A stretch of 64,000 nucleotides of DNA from Diadema setosum (taxonomy: Eukaryota > Echinodermata > Echinoidea > Diadematoida > Diadematidae): assembly GCF_964275005.1 (NCBI RefSeq), contig NC_092694.1:35476967-35540966 (forward strand). The letters are read 5' to 3'. The notes under the pieces were generated by a model. It had not been told where the DNA came from, searched no databases, and saw only the letters and a list, made by a program, of their open reading frames with translations. The position numbers and the translations under genes are program-made. Numbering within the stretch: position 1 is the first letter of the stretch; each line of letters begins with the position of its first letter. Of this stretch, positions 47,076 through 58,529 are shown one piece after another.

Positions 47076-48061
47076 AGTATGCAGTTGTGTTGAAACTGGA
47101 AAATACCAGATATTTATAGACGTTATAAATGAACAATTCAAATATAACCTCTCTTTCTCAATAGGTGAAAGAAGCGTTTGATATCATAGATCATTGATAT
47201 ATACTAGACATATTTTTTTTCCTTTTATTTCCTAGAAGCTATCTCTGAATCAGGACAAAGGTGACAGGGTTGCATAGCTTAGAATATAAAGCACAATTGG
47301 GAAAACAAAGGTGTAGGACCTACCCATTTCTGAGAAGAGATGGTAACAGAAGGAAATAACAAATAGGGCCAATTTTCTGGACTACAAATGAAAGAAAGAG
47401 ATGATATTTCCTGGAAAGAATCTGAGAGGATATGCTTTAATGTAGCGTGCACATTTACTTTTAACATCGTGCTCATGTCTTTCCATTGTTTCCTTGGTAT
47501 TTTGTGTACATTTACATATCTATTCCCTTATATTATTATCTTGTAAAAGTGAAACTTAGTTTTTGATCTTCGTCCCAATATGATTCAAAGATTTTATCAT
47601 GAACAACAAGATGAGCAGCAGATGACAATATTTGTAATAACAAAAACATAAATTACGCTAGGAAATTTGATAGCAGTATACTTAAAAAGCAAAACAGAAA
47701 GGGGAATAAAACATGTTTTTGTATACGTTTCATTCGATTGTTCCTCGGGGACATTGGTGCAGCTTATCAGCAGGTAATGTCCCTCATGACGGCCTCACAC
47801 CCAACATTATACTATAGTAAATGGGTTAGTCAAATACCGGTTAGTGATTGGCTAAACACAGTCAAGTGATGGAGGAACATTGGTTATGTTCGCCCATGGG
47901 AGAACATTTTTGTAATATTCTCCCATGGGAAAACATTTTCACGTAACAAATGACAGAAGGACCCGCGCGCACAGTGAATTTGGCTCTGCGCGAGCGATCG
48001 AGTACGTTGTGCTGGCGGTTGACGTTGACGTATTTGACGTATTTGACTAACCTATATAATA
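47076..48061. other. Non-coding; one CCATGG-centred inverted repeat
   Basis: At about 47893-47930 CCCATGGGAGAA and TTCTCCCATGGG form a short hairpin. Nothing else is recognised. Confidence 0.45.
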
Positions 48062-48250
48062 TAACAGATGATGACTTTAATTGTCGGGAACATGTACCAA
48101 ACGTTCCACTCTCAGGGTTTGAAATGCTTTTCGGAAGGCGATATCCTTCGACTTCGTCTCGGGACTTATAACCTCCCTCAATAGCATTTCAAACCCTTCG
48201 GGTGGAACATTCGGTATGTTTACTCCCCCGCCAGTCATCATCTATATATT
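48062..48250. mobile_element. Short foldback element
   Basis: Arms of about 75-80 bp in inverted orientation: GATGATGACT, GGAACATGTACC and GGGTTTGAAATGC on the left, their inverses GCATTTCAAACCC, GGTGGAACATTCGGTATGTT and AGTCATCATC on the right. No coding content. Confidence 0.6.
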
Positions 48251-49672
48251 GATCCTCCTTTTTAATGTAACGTGTCTAAGTACTTTTCTCCGGTTCTTAC
48301 TTATCACTTTGACAAGATTTCGAGAGTTCTTCACCAAAACCAATAGTTATCAAGATTTATCTATTATTTATTTATTCAAGATCATTAGTTGTAGAGCTAT
48401 TGATGACAATTCAAAGTATTCAAATACCTACGTATCTTCATTTGTCAAAATATATTCAATCTTTCAATAGTCGTCACATAATATCTGTACTCCGCGAATG
48501 TCATTTTCCAAATCGGAAAAAAAAAATCTTTCCAGCAGTAAGAAACGTGGGAAGATTATGCTTACCAGGCCTCAGATGTTATTACTGCCGAAATGGCACT
48601 ATGGCGCAATTATAGTTCGTCGGACTTTGCCGTTTCTCCAAAGGTCATTTCAGTATCAATTTCTTTGCCCTGTAAAGGGATACAGGATACTACTGATGCA
48701 GCATTACAAAATAAACCATCGTTCCCTAAATTTATGATGTGTTTGAGGTAGCGGATCTCCACCGTCCTATGGAGTCTTGGAACACATTAATTTTACGCTT
48801 ACTTTAGGGAATCATTTAGGTGTTCTAATCCAGCATTAATGGCATAGATATCACTGTTTTGTTAATTACAAAACCGAAAGTTCACTCTCCGCCACGTGTA
48901 GGGTATGTAGGCAAACGTTAGAACCACTGACTCTCATCAATACATGTACCCTTCTACTAAATACAAATCGCTAATTTTTCTATTTCATGTCCAGTGCATC
49001 GGCGATTCTTAAAATAAAGAAACATACACTACTATCACTCTGCTTGGAGAATGGATGTATGTACATGAACAATTTGTAAGGGTTCTCATTGTGTCTTCCA
49101 TTCCTAATTTTTGTCCATTTTTTATAAATATAGTTTTCATGTCATTTCTTTGTGTAATTCTACTTTTTTTTTCTTCTTTAGAGAAGGCTAAGGATATCAT
49201 GCGAAATTTGGAGCGCTGATGATAGCATGTTGTACAGGGAATATCCCAACGCATATCGAGCAGGATAAATGAAATTATTTCTCTACAACACAAAAGGTAG
49301 TTGCATACCCTCAAGTTGATTAGTAAGAAACATATAAAAGACACACTTTCCATTTTCTTGAAGGTGGAGAAATTTCCATCTGACACGATGATATTTTAAC
49401 CTGCCTATGTGGTATTTCCTCAATCATCTGGAACATGTTGCTTCAACTGAGCACAAGGCAGCGCTCTTTTCCAGAACTTGCCCATGCAGTACACCATGCT
49501 CTTCGCACCTGCCCACTGGAAACACCTTGAAAATATTTTTTTTTTCAAGCTACAGTAAGGAAGAGAAAAATTCCGAACTCAATCTAAAAAAAAAAATAAT
49601 GTAAGTGTCAGCATCAGCATCATCATGGGCACAAGCTCTTTGTAGTAGAGCGGTTAAGCCATCAAATCACGA
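48251..49672. other. Non-coding, nothing recognised
   Basis: AT-rich. Short frames on both strands lack gene-like composition. Confidence 0.5.
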
Positions 49673-49725
49673 GAATTGTGCAAAATTTGACTAAAGCATG
49701 AAACTTTCACCAGTGTTAGTTCATA
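49673..49725 (+). repeat. Interspersed repeat piece shared with 4066
   Basis: GAATTGTGCAAAATTTGACT and the following 25 bases match 4070-4110 nearly exactly. A tRNA-like word (GTAGAGCGGTTAAGCC, about 49646) just before hints at a SINE, not proven. Confidence 0.4.
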
Positions 49726-49744
49726 CCATAAGATTTATTTTAAG

Positions 49745-50600
49745 ATCGGGAGGTAAGTCTGATTTGACCTCTGATGACCTCCAGAGGTCAATGAACTTTA
49801 GATATCAGCATATTGATATTTGGAGACATTTGTGAATGATAGATGTGGTTATGATGCACTAAACATGCATTTTATTACAGAGAAATCATTTTCTGATTCA
49901 ACAGAGCACTGACAGGTTTTTACCTTTGACCGCTGATGACCTCCAGAGGTCAATGAACTTTAAATATCAGAATATCGATGTTTTGAGACATTTGTGACTG
50001 ATATATGTGGTTATGATACATTAAACATGCATCTACAAACTGTATACTTCAGGGAAACCATTTTCTGATTCCACAGAGCATTGACAGGTTTTTACCTTTG
50101 ACCTCTGATGACCTTTAGAGGTCAATGACCTCAAAATATAATATTGATCTGTGATATCATTGGTTAATAGTAAACATTGGTAAGATGTACAATGTACAAA
50201 ACAAGCATATCTGTCTTACAACGAAATTGTCTTCATATTCTACAGAGCAGACAGGTTTCTACCTTTGACCTCTGATGACCTTGAGAGGTCAATGACCTCA
50301 GATTATCAGAATATTGAACTATGACATCATTGGTTGGTGGTAAACATGGTAAAGATGTATAAAACAAGTATACCTGTTTTACAATGACATTGTCTTCATA
50401 TTCCAAGGCACACAGACAAGTTTCTGCCGTTGACCTCTGATGATCTCGAGAGGTCAATGACCTCAAAGTATCAGAAACGTTTGGCATCATTGATGGTAAA
50501 CATGATGATGTTCTAGAGAGCACTCATAGGCCCTGCTTATTAACGAGCCATTACCTTTCACCTATGAAAATCACACAAGGTCATAGACCTCCAATGAAAT
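49745..50600 (+). repeat. Tandem array (about 165-bp unit) of AGGTCA-type half-sites
   Basis: Five clear units and one decayed unit. Each core reads TGACCT-CTGA-TGACCT-nnnn-AGGTCA-A-TGAMCT: a direct repeat spaced by 4, an everted pair spaced by 4, and an inverted pair spaced by 1. The cores begin at 49765, 49927, 50099, 50266 and 50431. The spacing layout is constant though the sequence between is diverged. AGGTCA pairs are the binding sites of many nuclear receptors. Actual binding is inferred. Confidence 0.7.
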
Positions 50601-50776
50601 GTGTGGATATTGATATTGATATTTCGAGAGTTAATTGTTAATTGTTTATAATGTAGGGCTTACAAACCATGCAATTCTGGTACCAAAAAAAGTGGCTACT
50701 CATTCCGTAGAACTTTTCAGGTAATTATCTACATCGGGTATGTGCACAGAGCAAGGGGTGTCGATCTGTTTTCAGG

Positions 50777-50791
50777 TGGGGGGGGGGGGGG
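50777..50791. repeat. G-run
   Basis: Homopolymer beside the M1 copy. Confidence 0.9.
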
Positions 50792-50804
50792 ACTTGGCCA
50801 ACTA

Positions 50805-51494
50805 TGTGACCGTGCACCTCAAAATGAACATAAAGTCGCACACATTGATTTTGCGTGAGGACTGAAAATAAGTGAAATGGGTCAACCTAGCCTAACTTGA
50901 CTTTTCATTTTTTCTGAAAGAGCGGGTCTTCTTTTACATTATGCTAAAAATTGGTATCATAAAACGGGCAGGAAAGTGTGTTTTTTTAGCAGTTTATCTC
51001 TAACATTTTTGGTAGAATAGTGTGATTAGGTGTGTCTTTAGAATCCCTTTTCCATTTCTGAAAAACCTTGTCCACACTCTCCACTTTCAACTCTAATAAC
51101 TTTTGAAAGGATAGTGCTACTGCTTTGAAAGTTGGCATTAATTATGGACAGAATGTGTTAATGAGGCATGTTTAATTTCAGTTTAATCTGATAATCTCTT
51201 CATTGTTGTTACTCTAGTGGTTTACTTCCTGTTTTTTGTCCCATTCATCGCACAGCCAGCACGGTTTGGTAGAGATTAAGCGCTTAAATAGACACTGTAC
51301 TTCAGAGCCTCTTTTCTCAGTTCACACTTTTCCTGAGTTTGTGCTTTCTTTCCAATATTTAGATAGGTTAGGATAGTCCATTTGATTTGAGTTATACATC
51401 ATTTTAAAGCTTAAAGTCTGCTCTTTCAGAATATGGTCTTAACTGAAAATTCATGTCTGGCGACTTTTTGTTTGTTTTGAGGTGCAGGGTCACA
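50805..51494. mobile_element. MITE family M1, copy 4
   Basis: Same termini, flanked by TA; interior very close to copies 1 and 3. Confidence 0.85.
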
Positions 51495-51589
51495 TATAGA
51501 TCATCTATTCGTAATGCATTAAGGCATGGTTACTATAAACTAGACAATACTTTGTGACAAATCTTCAGCACTATATTTCAACATGCTGC

Positions 51590-52440
51590 AACATATGTGA
51601 CACTTTCAGTGGTTATTTGTGGTAAACTGTAGTACATGCCCAGTCACTGTGTGACTTTTGGGTAAGAAACCACATAATCTAAATTTCACACTGTGAAAAT
51701 TCGGCGGACACAATATTGCCACATACTACAATATGTGACACAATGTGGTTTTTGTGTGGCAAGCGCTGTATAGCAACTGTGATTAGTATGTGACTTTCGG
51801 GGAAGAACCACAAAGACAAGGATTCCACACTGTGGCAACTTTCACATACTACAGTGTGTGACACACTGTGGTCAAAGGTAAGCTCTGGTAACTGTGATTT
51901 ATATCAGATTTAGCATGTGGTAAGTCACATGGTTTTAAATACACACTGCGCTCTTACATGAACACATCTTTCCCACAGACTGAAATATCACACAATGTGA
52001 CTATTATATGGTGGCTGTGGTAACTGTATACTACTATATGGCTAGTAGGAGATAGACCACATAGTCCATCGTTTCACTGTGACATCTCTGTGGAGGTACT
52101 ATTCCCATAGACTGCAATATGTGACACACTGTGACTATTATGTGGTAACTGCATGTCACCATATGATAAGTATGTGGTTAACCACAATTGAAAATAAATT
52201 GAAAATTAATACTATCACAACTCTATGAACACACCATGCCTACATACTGTAGCATATTACACACTATGATTATTATGTGGTAAGCTGTGGTAACTGTGTA
52301 TGACTATCTGAGTTGTATGTGGTGAACCACAAAGTTTGTAATTTTGCACTGTGGCAAAACTGTGAACACACTATTTTCACACATTGTACACATAGTTAAC
52401 TATGTGAACACAGTGTGGTAACACTGTGTTTGTTCCATAA
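51590..52440. repeat. CACAGTG-type palindromic tandem array
   Basis: Degenerate units of about 110-120 bp with recurring ACTACAATATGTGACACA, GTGGTAACTGTG, TATGTGGTTAACCACA and TTTCACACTGTG words. Strongly self-complementary. Same family as 8400-8690 and 58530-59070. Confidence 0.6.
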
Positions 52441-53216
52441 GGTCATGGCTCACGTTCTCTTCGATATTTCAACTGCTCGTCGACAAGGTCCTCTCAATCT
52501 AGTTACCCATCACTGTCAGTTGTCCATAATTTTCACAGGCCTATTTTATTAGCGAGTGACAAAAGTTATGGAACGTCTTCTCTCAAAGGGAGAAAAATAA
52601 AGTCAACATTATTTCATATTTGTGTGTTGAAAACCCCGAGTTACAAATCGCGAATATTTCAAATCTTGGATCGAATGCATTCTTCACTTTGGAAGTAACC
52701 CTATTCAATTCTCTCATTCTCATTACCGGTAAATGGCATATTATAATATTTGTAAGTCTTGAAATGAAATCACAACCCAAGCTAAAAACTCCGTCCCTAC
52801 CTTTTCAAAACTTTTGTCAAGTGAGATTAAAAAAATATTCTTTAACTAATTATCCAGCTCAAATCGCTCATTTTATCTTACCTTTTGAACGGAAACACTG
52901 CATTTTATTCGTCATTTTAATGTTTTTTTTTCACGATTTCTTCTTAACGAGTAGGCATTTGTGATGCGTGCTTGTTTCGTGCACTGGCTGTGTATACGCA
53001 TATTACGTTTTTTGTGTTTCTTGAGTTAAATGTGTATGTCGATTGTGTGTGTGTGTGTGTCTTTTTTATTGTAAGTGGGTCTACATGATTACATCAAAAT
53101 CCTGTGAATGATGTATGTATCTGCTCAGTCTGAGAGATAAGAAAATATTGACTCACTTCTCTTCTCTTCTCACTGAGCACACATCCTAAACCCTACACAT
53201 ATTCACTGAAAGAACA

Positions 53217-53247
<31 letters not shown>

Positions 53248-53839
53248 GACACACAAACACACAACTAAATGCACACCCTTGCAACCACACGATCAAGCAA
53301 GCACATCCACATCAGATCTACATAGCCACACTCAAACTCTTACGCACACGTACAAATGTGAAAACAGAAAATGATACCGGTCACTTGTGGTTAAGCGCCG
53401 GGTTACTAAGCCAGACGTCGCACGTCAATCTGTATTCGATACATGTATGCATGTATACATGTATATATATATATCGTTATGTCATTTAAGTATTTGTAAA
53501 CTCTTTGGTAAGTCAATAATGTGTTCAGACACGATACATTATCTTTAATGCTTTTTATTGTATTCAATAAGTTAGAGCCCTTTGTAGTATGTACATGCAC
53601 GCACAGCATGTACGCACTATATATTGAGAAGTGCATCTTCCCACCCTATGAGAAACGGAAATTAGACATCTAACCATGTCTAAACACTCTTTACTTTAAT
53701 TATCTAAGTTAAGTGTTTGTTTAATGGTTTGATATTACAGAAGTATGCATCTGACTTAAAATGCGACAAAAAAAAAACCACACACATTACTCCTTCGAAA
53801 CCCCATCTACCTAAATGAGTCATTATAGTATACATAACA
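52441..53839. other. Non-coding; TG/CA microsatellites
   Basis: (TG)n near 53045-53060 and (CA)n at 53219-53243. The open frame at 52620-52964 has no recognisable features. Confidence 0.5.
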
Positions 53840-53840
53840 G

Positions 53841-53846
53841 TTTAAT
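53841..53846 (-). terminator. Possible polyadenylation signal of IL-17 D
   Basis: ATTAAA on the minus strand, about 165 nt beyond the stem-loop, similar to the spacing in A, B and C. Variant hexamer, so uncertain. Confidence 0.3.
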
Positions 53847-54009
53847 ACAAAACATTACAGTCAGTTTATCGTACAGAGGTTTATAAATACAATGCATAAA
53901 TTAACGAATAAATAGGTGGGATATAATATGTATAGATAAGTACATAGATATGTATAACTGCACACTTCAATAGGAATACAGCTTTTCTTCCAGAAGGTAA
54001 CAACATATT

Positions 54010-54022
54010 GCCACATAGTGGA
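54010..54022 (-). promoter_or_regulatory. YRY-triloop stem, IL-17 D 3' flank
   Basis: Minus strand TCCAC-TAT-GTGGC: four pairs remain, the outer pair is mismatched. It is about 1.48 kb from the stop codon because a MITE lies between. Confidence 0.45.
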
Positions 54023-54345
54023 TACTTGTAATGCATGACGTCAAACTTGACTTTTTTTTCCGTACTCAAACATTGAGTAATACAGACTACAAATTGTACA
54101 TTTCTTTTACAGGCTTCGCGAATTACAATAAACATAGAACTCAAAAAGTAACAAACACACACAGAGATCACATCCTCATGACATATTATAGAAATGCAGG
54201 TTGGAATCTGTGACAAACTGGAACGATGATTAGATTTAAATTTGTACATTATGTGTTTAAAATATATAAAGAGAACTAATTGATCCATTTGTATACGGTA
54301 GTAGAATTTGGTTTTAAGCGTCTTACAGTATTCCCCTAACAAGCT

Positions 54346-54916
54346 GAAAGGCCAAGTTCACCTTCCTAGACATGTGGATTGAGTGAATGCAGCAATATTA
54401 GTAGAACACATCAGTGAGAGTTTGAGGAAAATTGGACAGCCTGTTCAAAAGTTATGAATTTTTGGAGTTTTTGCTCAGTCATTGCTTAAGGAGAAGATTA
54501 CTATAGCTTGGATGTCACATGTTTATAACGATAATTTTATAAAGAAAACATAAAGAAAATTCAACATATTTTCACTTTTTCGCTTGATATTAGAACGCTT
54601 GACTTACCTCTTTCAGAAGGCTGGTGGGAATAATATTACCTTAAACATACATCAGTGACAGGTTGAGGAAATGTGCACTTTATTCCAAAAATTAAATGTG
54701 AAATTCTCTTTATATTTTCCTTATATCGTTGTATGCTTGTGACATCATACACCGTAGTAGTCTTCTTTCTCGTCCAGCAGTGTCTGCACACATGATTTAA
54801 AAACGCATAACTTTTGAACGGATTGTACAGTTTTCCCCAAACTTTCACTAATGTGTTCTCATGATATTGCTGCATTTACTTAATCCACATGTATATGAAG
54901 GTGGACTTGTCCTTTA
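54346..54916. mobile_element. MITE with about 55-bp inverted repeats, in IL-17 D 3' flank
   Basis: Left end AAAGGCCAAGTTCACCTTCC, right end the inverse of AAAGGACAAGTCCACCTTCA; both continue with ACATGTGGATT and AATGCAGCAATAT. No coding content. Absent from the matching place in gene A, so inserted after the duplication or lost in A. Confidence 0.75.
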
Positions 54917-55505
54917 AGACGAATACTGTTACACAGGAGATACATTGCAATTTTACATCACAAATCATCTTGAACAATTTACAGAATAATTCTACCTCTC
55001 GTCTTAATGAAAAAAAAAACAATCCTGAACTTCGAATCATCTATCTAACTACGGCAGCGGCTGTAATTGTTATTAAATCAAATTAAATGTTACTTTTTCC
55101 TTTTCGAATGTAATCGTCACTAATTTCAGATTTTCTGAATTTCCACTTTTCCGCTATAACGTATCAATCAATAATACCCATCGATATGCGATGAAATCAT
55201 CGTCAAAAATGAACAGAGAAATGGATAAGCGTCATTTATACAAAAATACTTTTTGCCCATTTGCATAAAAGCCTGATTACATCAGTTGTTAAAAATAAGA
55301 TAATAAATAATCTTAAGACAAAAAATATCTTAACAACAATTCAGTTTTAGTAAGAGCTAGATGACTCTTGTAGACGACAAGGTGTAAGGCAAGACTGGAG
55401 TTTAGCACATTTCACAAGAATGAGTAAAAATATTTGAATAGTCAATACTGAGTACATTGGAGCAAGAACTCAAGACATGGATATTTTACCAACAGCTGGC
55501 ATCTA
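54917..55505 (-). other. Likely 3' UTR of IL-17 D
   Basis: Between stop codon and MITE. AT-rich, no other gene. Partly alignable with the 3' flank of gene A. Confidence 0.4.
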
Positions 55506-57389
55506 TTATGCTCGTCTCATACGCATACAGGTACATGACACGGGGACTTGAAGGGTCTTCTGCTCGTACCGGAAGTGACCATCCACACACTGGGTTTTCT
55601 GCAGGACTTTCAGGTTGTACATCACAGGTTGACATCGAAGGTTGGGATCCACTTCGTGTGTGTAAGGATCCAGACATGCAGAACACTGACATTGGGCCAT
55701 AGTGATCGCCATTGGAATCCGGTCGGCATCGAAGCATTCCACGTATGTCCATGGACACGAGCCGTCTTGGTTCATGATCTCTGGACTTCCAGCGTTTGGT
55801 TTCGCTCCTACGGGGCAGTTCTGCGGGCTGGAGACGCCATCCAACGGACAGCTTGACGTGTGGGCCAAGCCCATATCACTGGTTGAGAGGTTGAAACTTT
55901 GTACGGCGAATGCTGCCGCTTGAGGATAGAAAAGATTGGAGTTCAGTTCTCGTCGATGGGAATCAGCTGCGTCTATTGGCAGACATGTCTGAGAGGTGCT
56001 CGGGACTGGTGAAGATGTAACCGTCTGGAAGATGGCTGCTGCCATCGACGTAAGTAGAAGTAGGGTCTGATGAGGCAAAAATACGGAATGATAAGAGATT
56101 GGTCAATGATACGTCCATAACTCCATATGGATGAAATTATATCAAACTCATACCCATTTCCCGCTGCCCCTCTCGGTGAACCACCGGTGAAATTTTCAGT
56201 GCCCTCGTTTCACACCTACGACAATGCTCTCGGTGAATTTTGTTTGCAGCTTTCCCTAGACGTGTTTTTTTTTTTTTTTTTTTCTCACACTGCGGCCGAT
56301 TCCAGCGGAAGTGTGTAATATGGCGCGACATTTGAACATGATACTTTACTATAATGGTTCGTACTCGTAATTCTCTAACTCCCACAGAACTTAACTGGAA
56401 AATAGTTAATTCAACTGCAACATTTAACAGGACAAACGACACGGCAACTCAAGTACTAATCTCAGTTTTGCGCAGCACTTATTTGTATACGGCATGCGTA
56501 CAATACAACACGATCCAATACAATGCCGATGTATCTTCGTTCGCGAAGCAAAGCCATACTATACTATACTACGTCACACGAACGACATACTAGTCTTGTG
56601 TATGTTTTCTACATACACGCATTACGTGTGGATTAATTTGGGAGCTCGCGATTGATAGCTAGCGAAAAACGTGTCCATGACAGGAAACAAAGCATGACCT
56701 TGGATATAATCTGCATATTTCGCCCAGTGTTTCACCGAGACGACCTTTCACGCTGGGCGTTCCTCGGTGAACCACCGGTGGTTTCCCGTTGAACTATCGG
56801 TGTTTACCCAGGACGCTTCTAGGGTAAAAATTGCCCCAAATTTAATCGGTGTTTCACCTAGGCTTCCCCTAGGTTTCAACCGAGTTTCCTTTCACACTGC
56901 GGGGTTACCCGGGTGCCCCCGGGTGCACCCGGGGAAGATTTCCTTCAGCGGGAAAGGGGTATCTTTGCTTATGCCAACGCAGTAAATATAATAAGTGGAA
57001 AAAAACACTTGAATACTATTCGCATTTCAACTAGTAACGGAGTTTCAATGCAAATGGGAAATTATTTAAATAGAATACGTAGTTATGATAAATCTTGTCG
57101 TTCTGTTTCTTGTCATAGACTAATTACACACCGCTATTGCAAAAATACATTAACCTGAATTAATCGACAAATAAAAAATAAACTGATATCTAATACAAAA
57201 GGTTCATCACGACACAATTTTCGAGTGTTTGCTAGATGAAAAACGAGCGCAGGCTGTCAACTGAAATACCATGTGGAATTGTAGTTGCAACAATACCAAC
57301 TGTCAATGTCAGGTGTAATGGTAAGATAATCATAATGGCACGACTCTTCTTGAATGTCAAACTAAAGTTGTGGTAGGACTTACATTCAT
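55506..57389 (-). CDS. IL-17-type cytokine D (two exons)
   Basis: Minus strand. Exon 1 57384-57389 (Met-Asn, donor GTAAGT), intron 56067-57383, exon 2 55506-56066. It encodes a 188-residue secreted IL-17-family cytokine: signal peptide TLLLLTSMAAAIFQT, sequon FNLST, CPWTYVECFDADRIP, MAQCQCSACLD, VLQKTQCVDGHFRYE, VPVSCTCMRMRRA. About 11 residues differ from gene A. All knot cysteines are kept. The intron is 1,317 bp because of an inserted transposon; once that is discounted it matches the intron of A closely. The opposite-strand frames at 55548 and 55702 are shadows. Confidence 0.93.
56152..56960. mobile_element. GC-rich TIR element in the intron of IL-17 D
   Basis: Ends ACCCATTTCCCGCTG and CAGCGGGAAAGGGGT are inverted repeats with one change, bordered by TA or AT. 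The interior has recurring GGTGAACCACCGGTG-type palindromes and a CCCGGGTG cluster near the right end, unlike the AT-rich flank. It interrupts sequence that is continuous in the intron of gene A. Non-autonomous; superfamily uncertain. Confidence 0.7.
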
Positions 57390-57581
57390 TTTGAGCGTGG
57401 TGTTGAAGTCCTTTTGTTTCTTGGAGTGTAACGTGCCTATCCAATTAGCCGTTTTACACGAGTCCTCTCCACGCAGCAAGTTGACGTCGAGGTGTCTTCC
57501 AGGCAAGAAATGCTCGGTGATATTAACTGGATGCCCTAGTATACAGGCTTAAGATGATGGAGAAAACTCCACACTGACGAT

Positions 57582-57588
57582 TTTTATA
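57582..57588 (-). promoter_or_regulatory. TATA box of IL-17 D
   Basis: TATAAAA on the minus strand in the same context as gene A (GCTGATGG before it). Confidence 0.7.
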
Positions 57589-57760
57589 CCATCAGCTTAC
57601 CGGATGGAGATTATGTCACCTGTACGGACACGGAACTTGTTTTTATTCTTCCTAGTTTCCTCCCACTATCACAGACATCCCGAGACTATTATTTGTGCCG
57701 TTTAAACAAAGGCCTATCGTCTGTACAACCTCTTCAGATATGAAACCTCTCCATGGACAA

Positions 57761-57770
57761 GGGAATTCCC
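57761..57770 (-). promoter_or_regulatory. kB-type site in IL-17 D promoter
   Basis: GGGAATTCCC, 173 bp upstream of the TATA box, as in A. The shared GGAAACTAGGAAG word is at 57648-57660. Confidence 0.65.
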
Positions 57771-58529
57771 TGGAGATGGCGCTTTAATTACATTATGTAC
57801 ATAAAGATCCAAAAATAGTCGCCTTTCAAATGCACTTATTGTCCTACTTAAAACAAAAATAACAAATTGGAATTTTTCTAATGATCGAATACTTAATATT
57901 TTAAGAACTGAACAGAGCACTATTAAACAAAAGTACTCATTGCACGAATACGAAAGAAAACTTTTAAAGTCATTATTTGGTGACACAGATCTCTGATGAA
58001 ATGTTTCAGATAAAGAGAAACCCTGAATTAAACAGTTTGTAACTCTAAAGGATCTTCTGGAAATATTTGAAAAAGAAAAAAAAAAACATTTATGAGAGAA
58101 ACTCAAACACACAAGTAAAGATGTTGATGCAAAAGGGAAATTAAGAGTCCCAGAAAATTTACCAGCGGGAACATTATTTCTGCTTTTGCAGTGGGAAAGA
58201 CCGAAGCCGTACAAACGGAAGCAAGGCCAATGATTTATACAAAGACGGATATCTTATTGATAACTTATTGATATATCAAGAAAACAAGTGAACATCAGAA
58301 TCTGACTTTTTGAGGTGAAAAGTATAGTGAATGATAAATAGCAACTAAAATATAATGATGTCGACTAAAATAAAAAGATGTTCTCCCCCTAGAAAAGGAA
58401 ATGTAGGGTAGGGTCTGCCCCTCCCCCTCCTTCCGGTTTCGCCACCCTTGCTACGCTTTACACACATATAATTGAGACATGAAAGGTGTTCGCAATTACA
58501 TTCAAAACACTGCAAATAACCCTGCTGGA

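Larger units (their letters stand above)
53840..58525 (-). repeat. Segmental duplication, copy 2 (holds IL-17 gene D), inverted
   Basis: Inverted counterpart of 9590-12900. About 4.69 kb against 3.31 kb; the surplus of about 1.38 kb equals the sum of two insertions, at 54346-54916 (about 0.57 kb) and 56152-56960 (about 0.81 kb). A CACAGTG-type array begins right at its upstream edge. Confidence 0.75.

Noticed and set aside
52620-52964. 114-codon open frame between IL-17 C and D
   Set aside because: No domain, no splice context and AT-driven composition.
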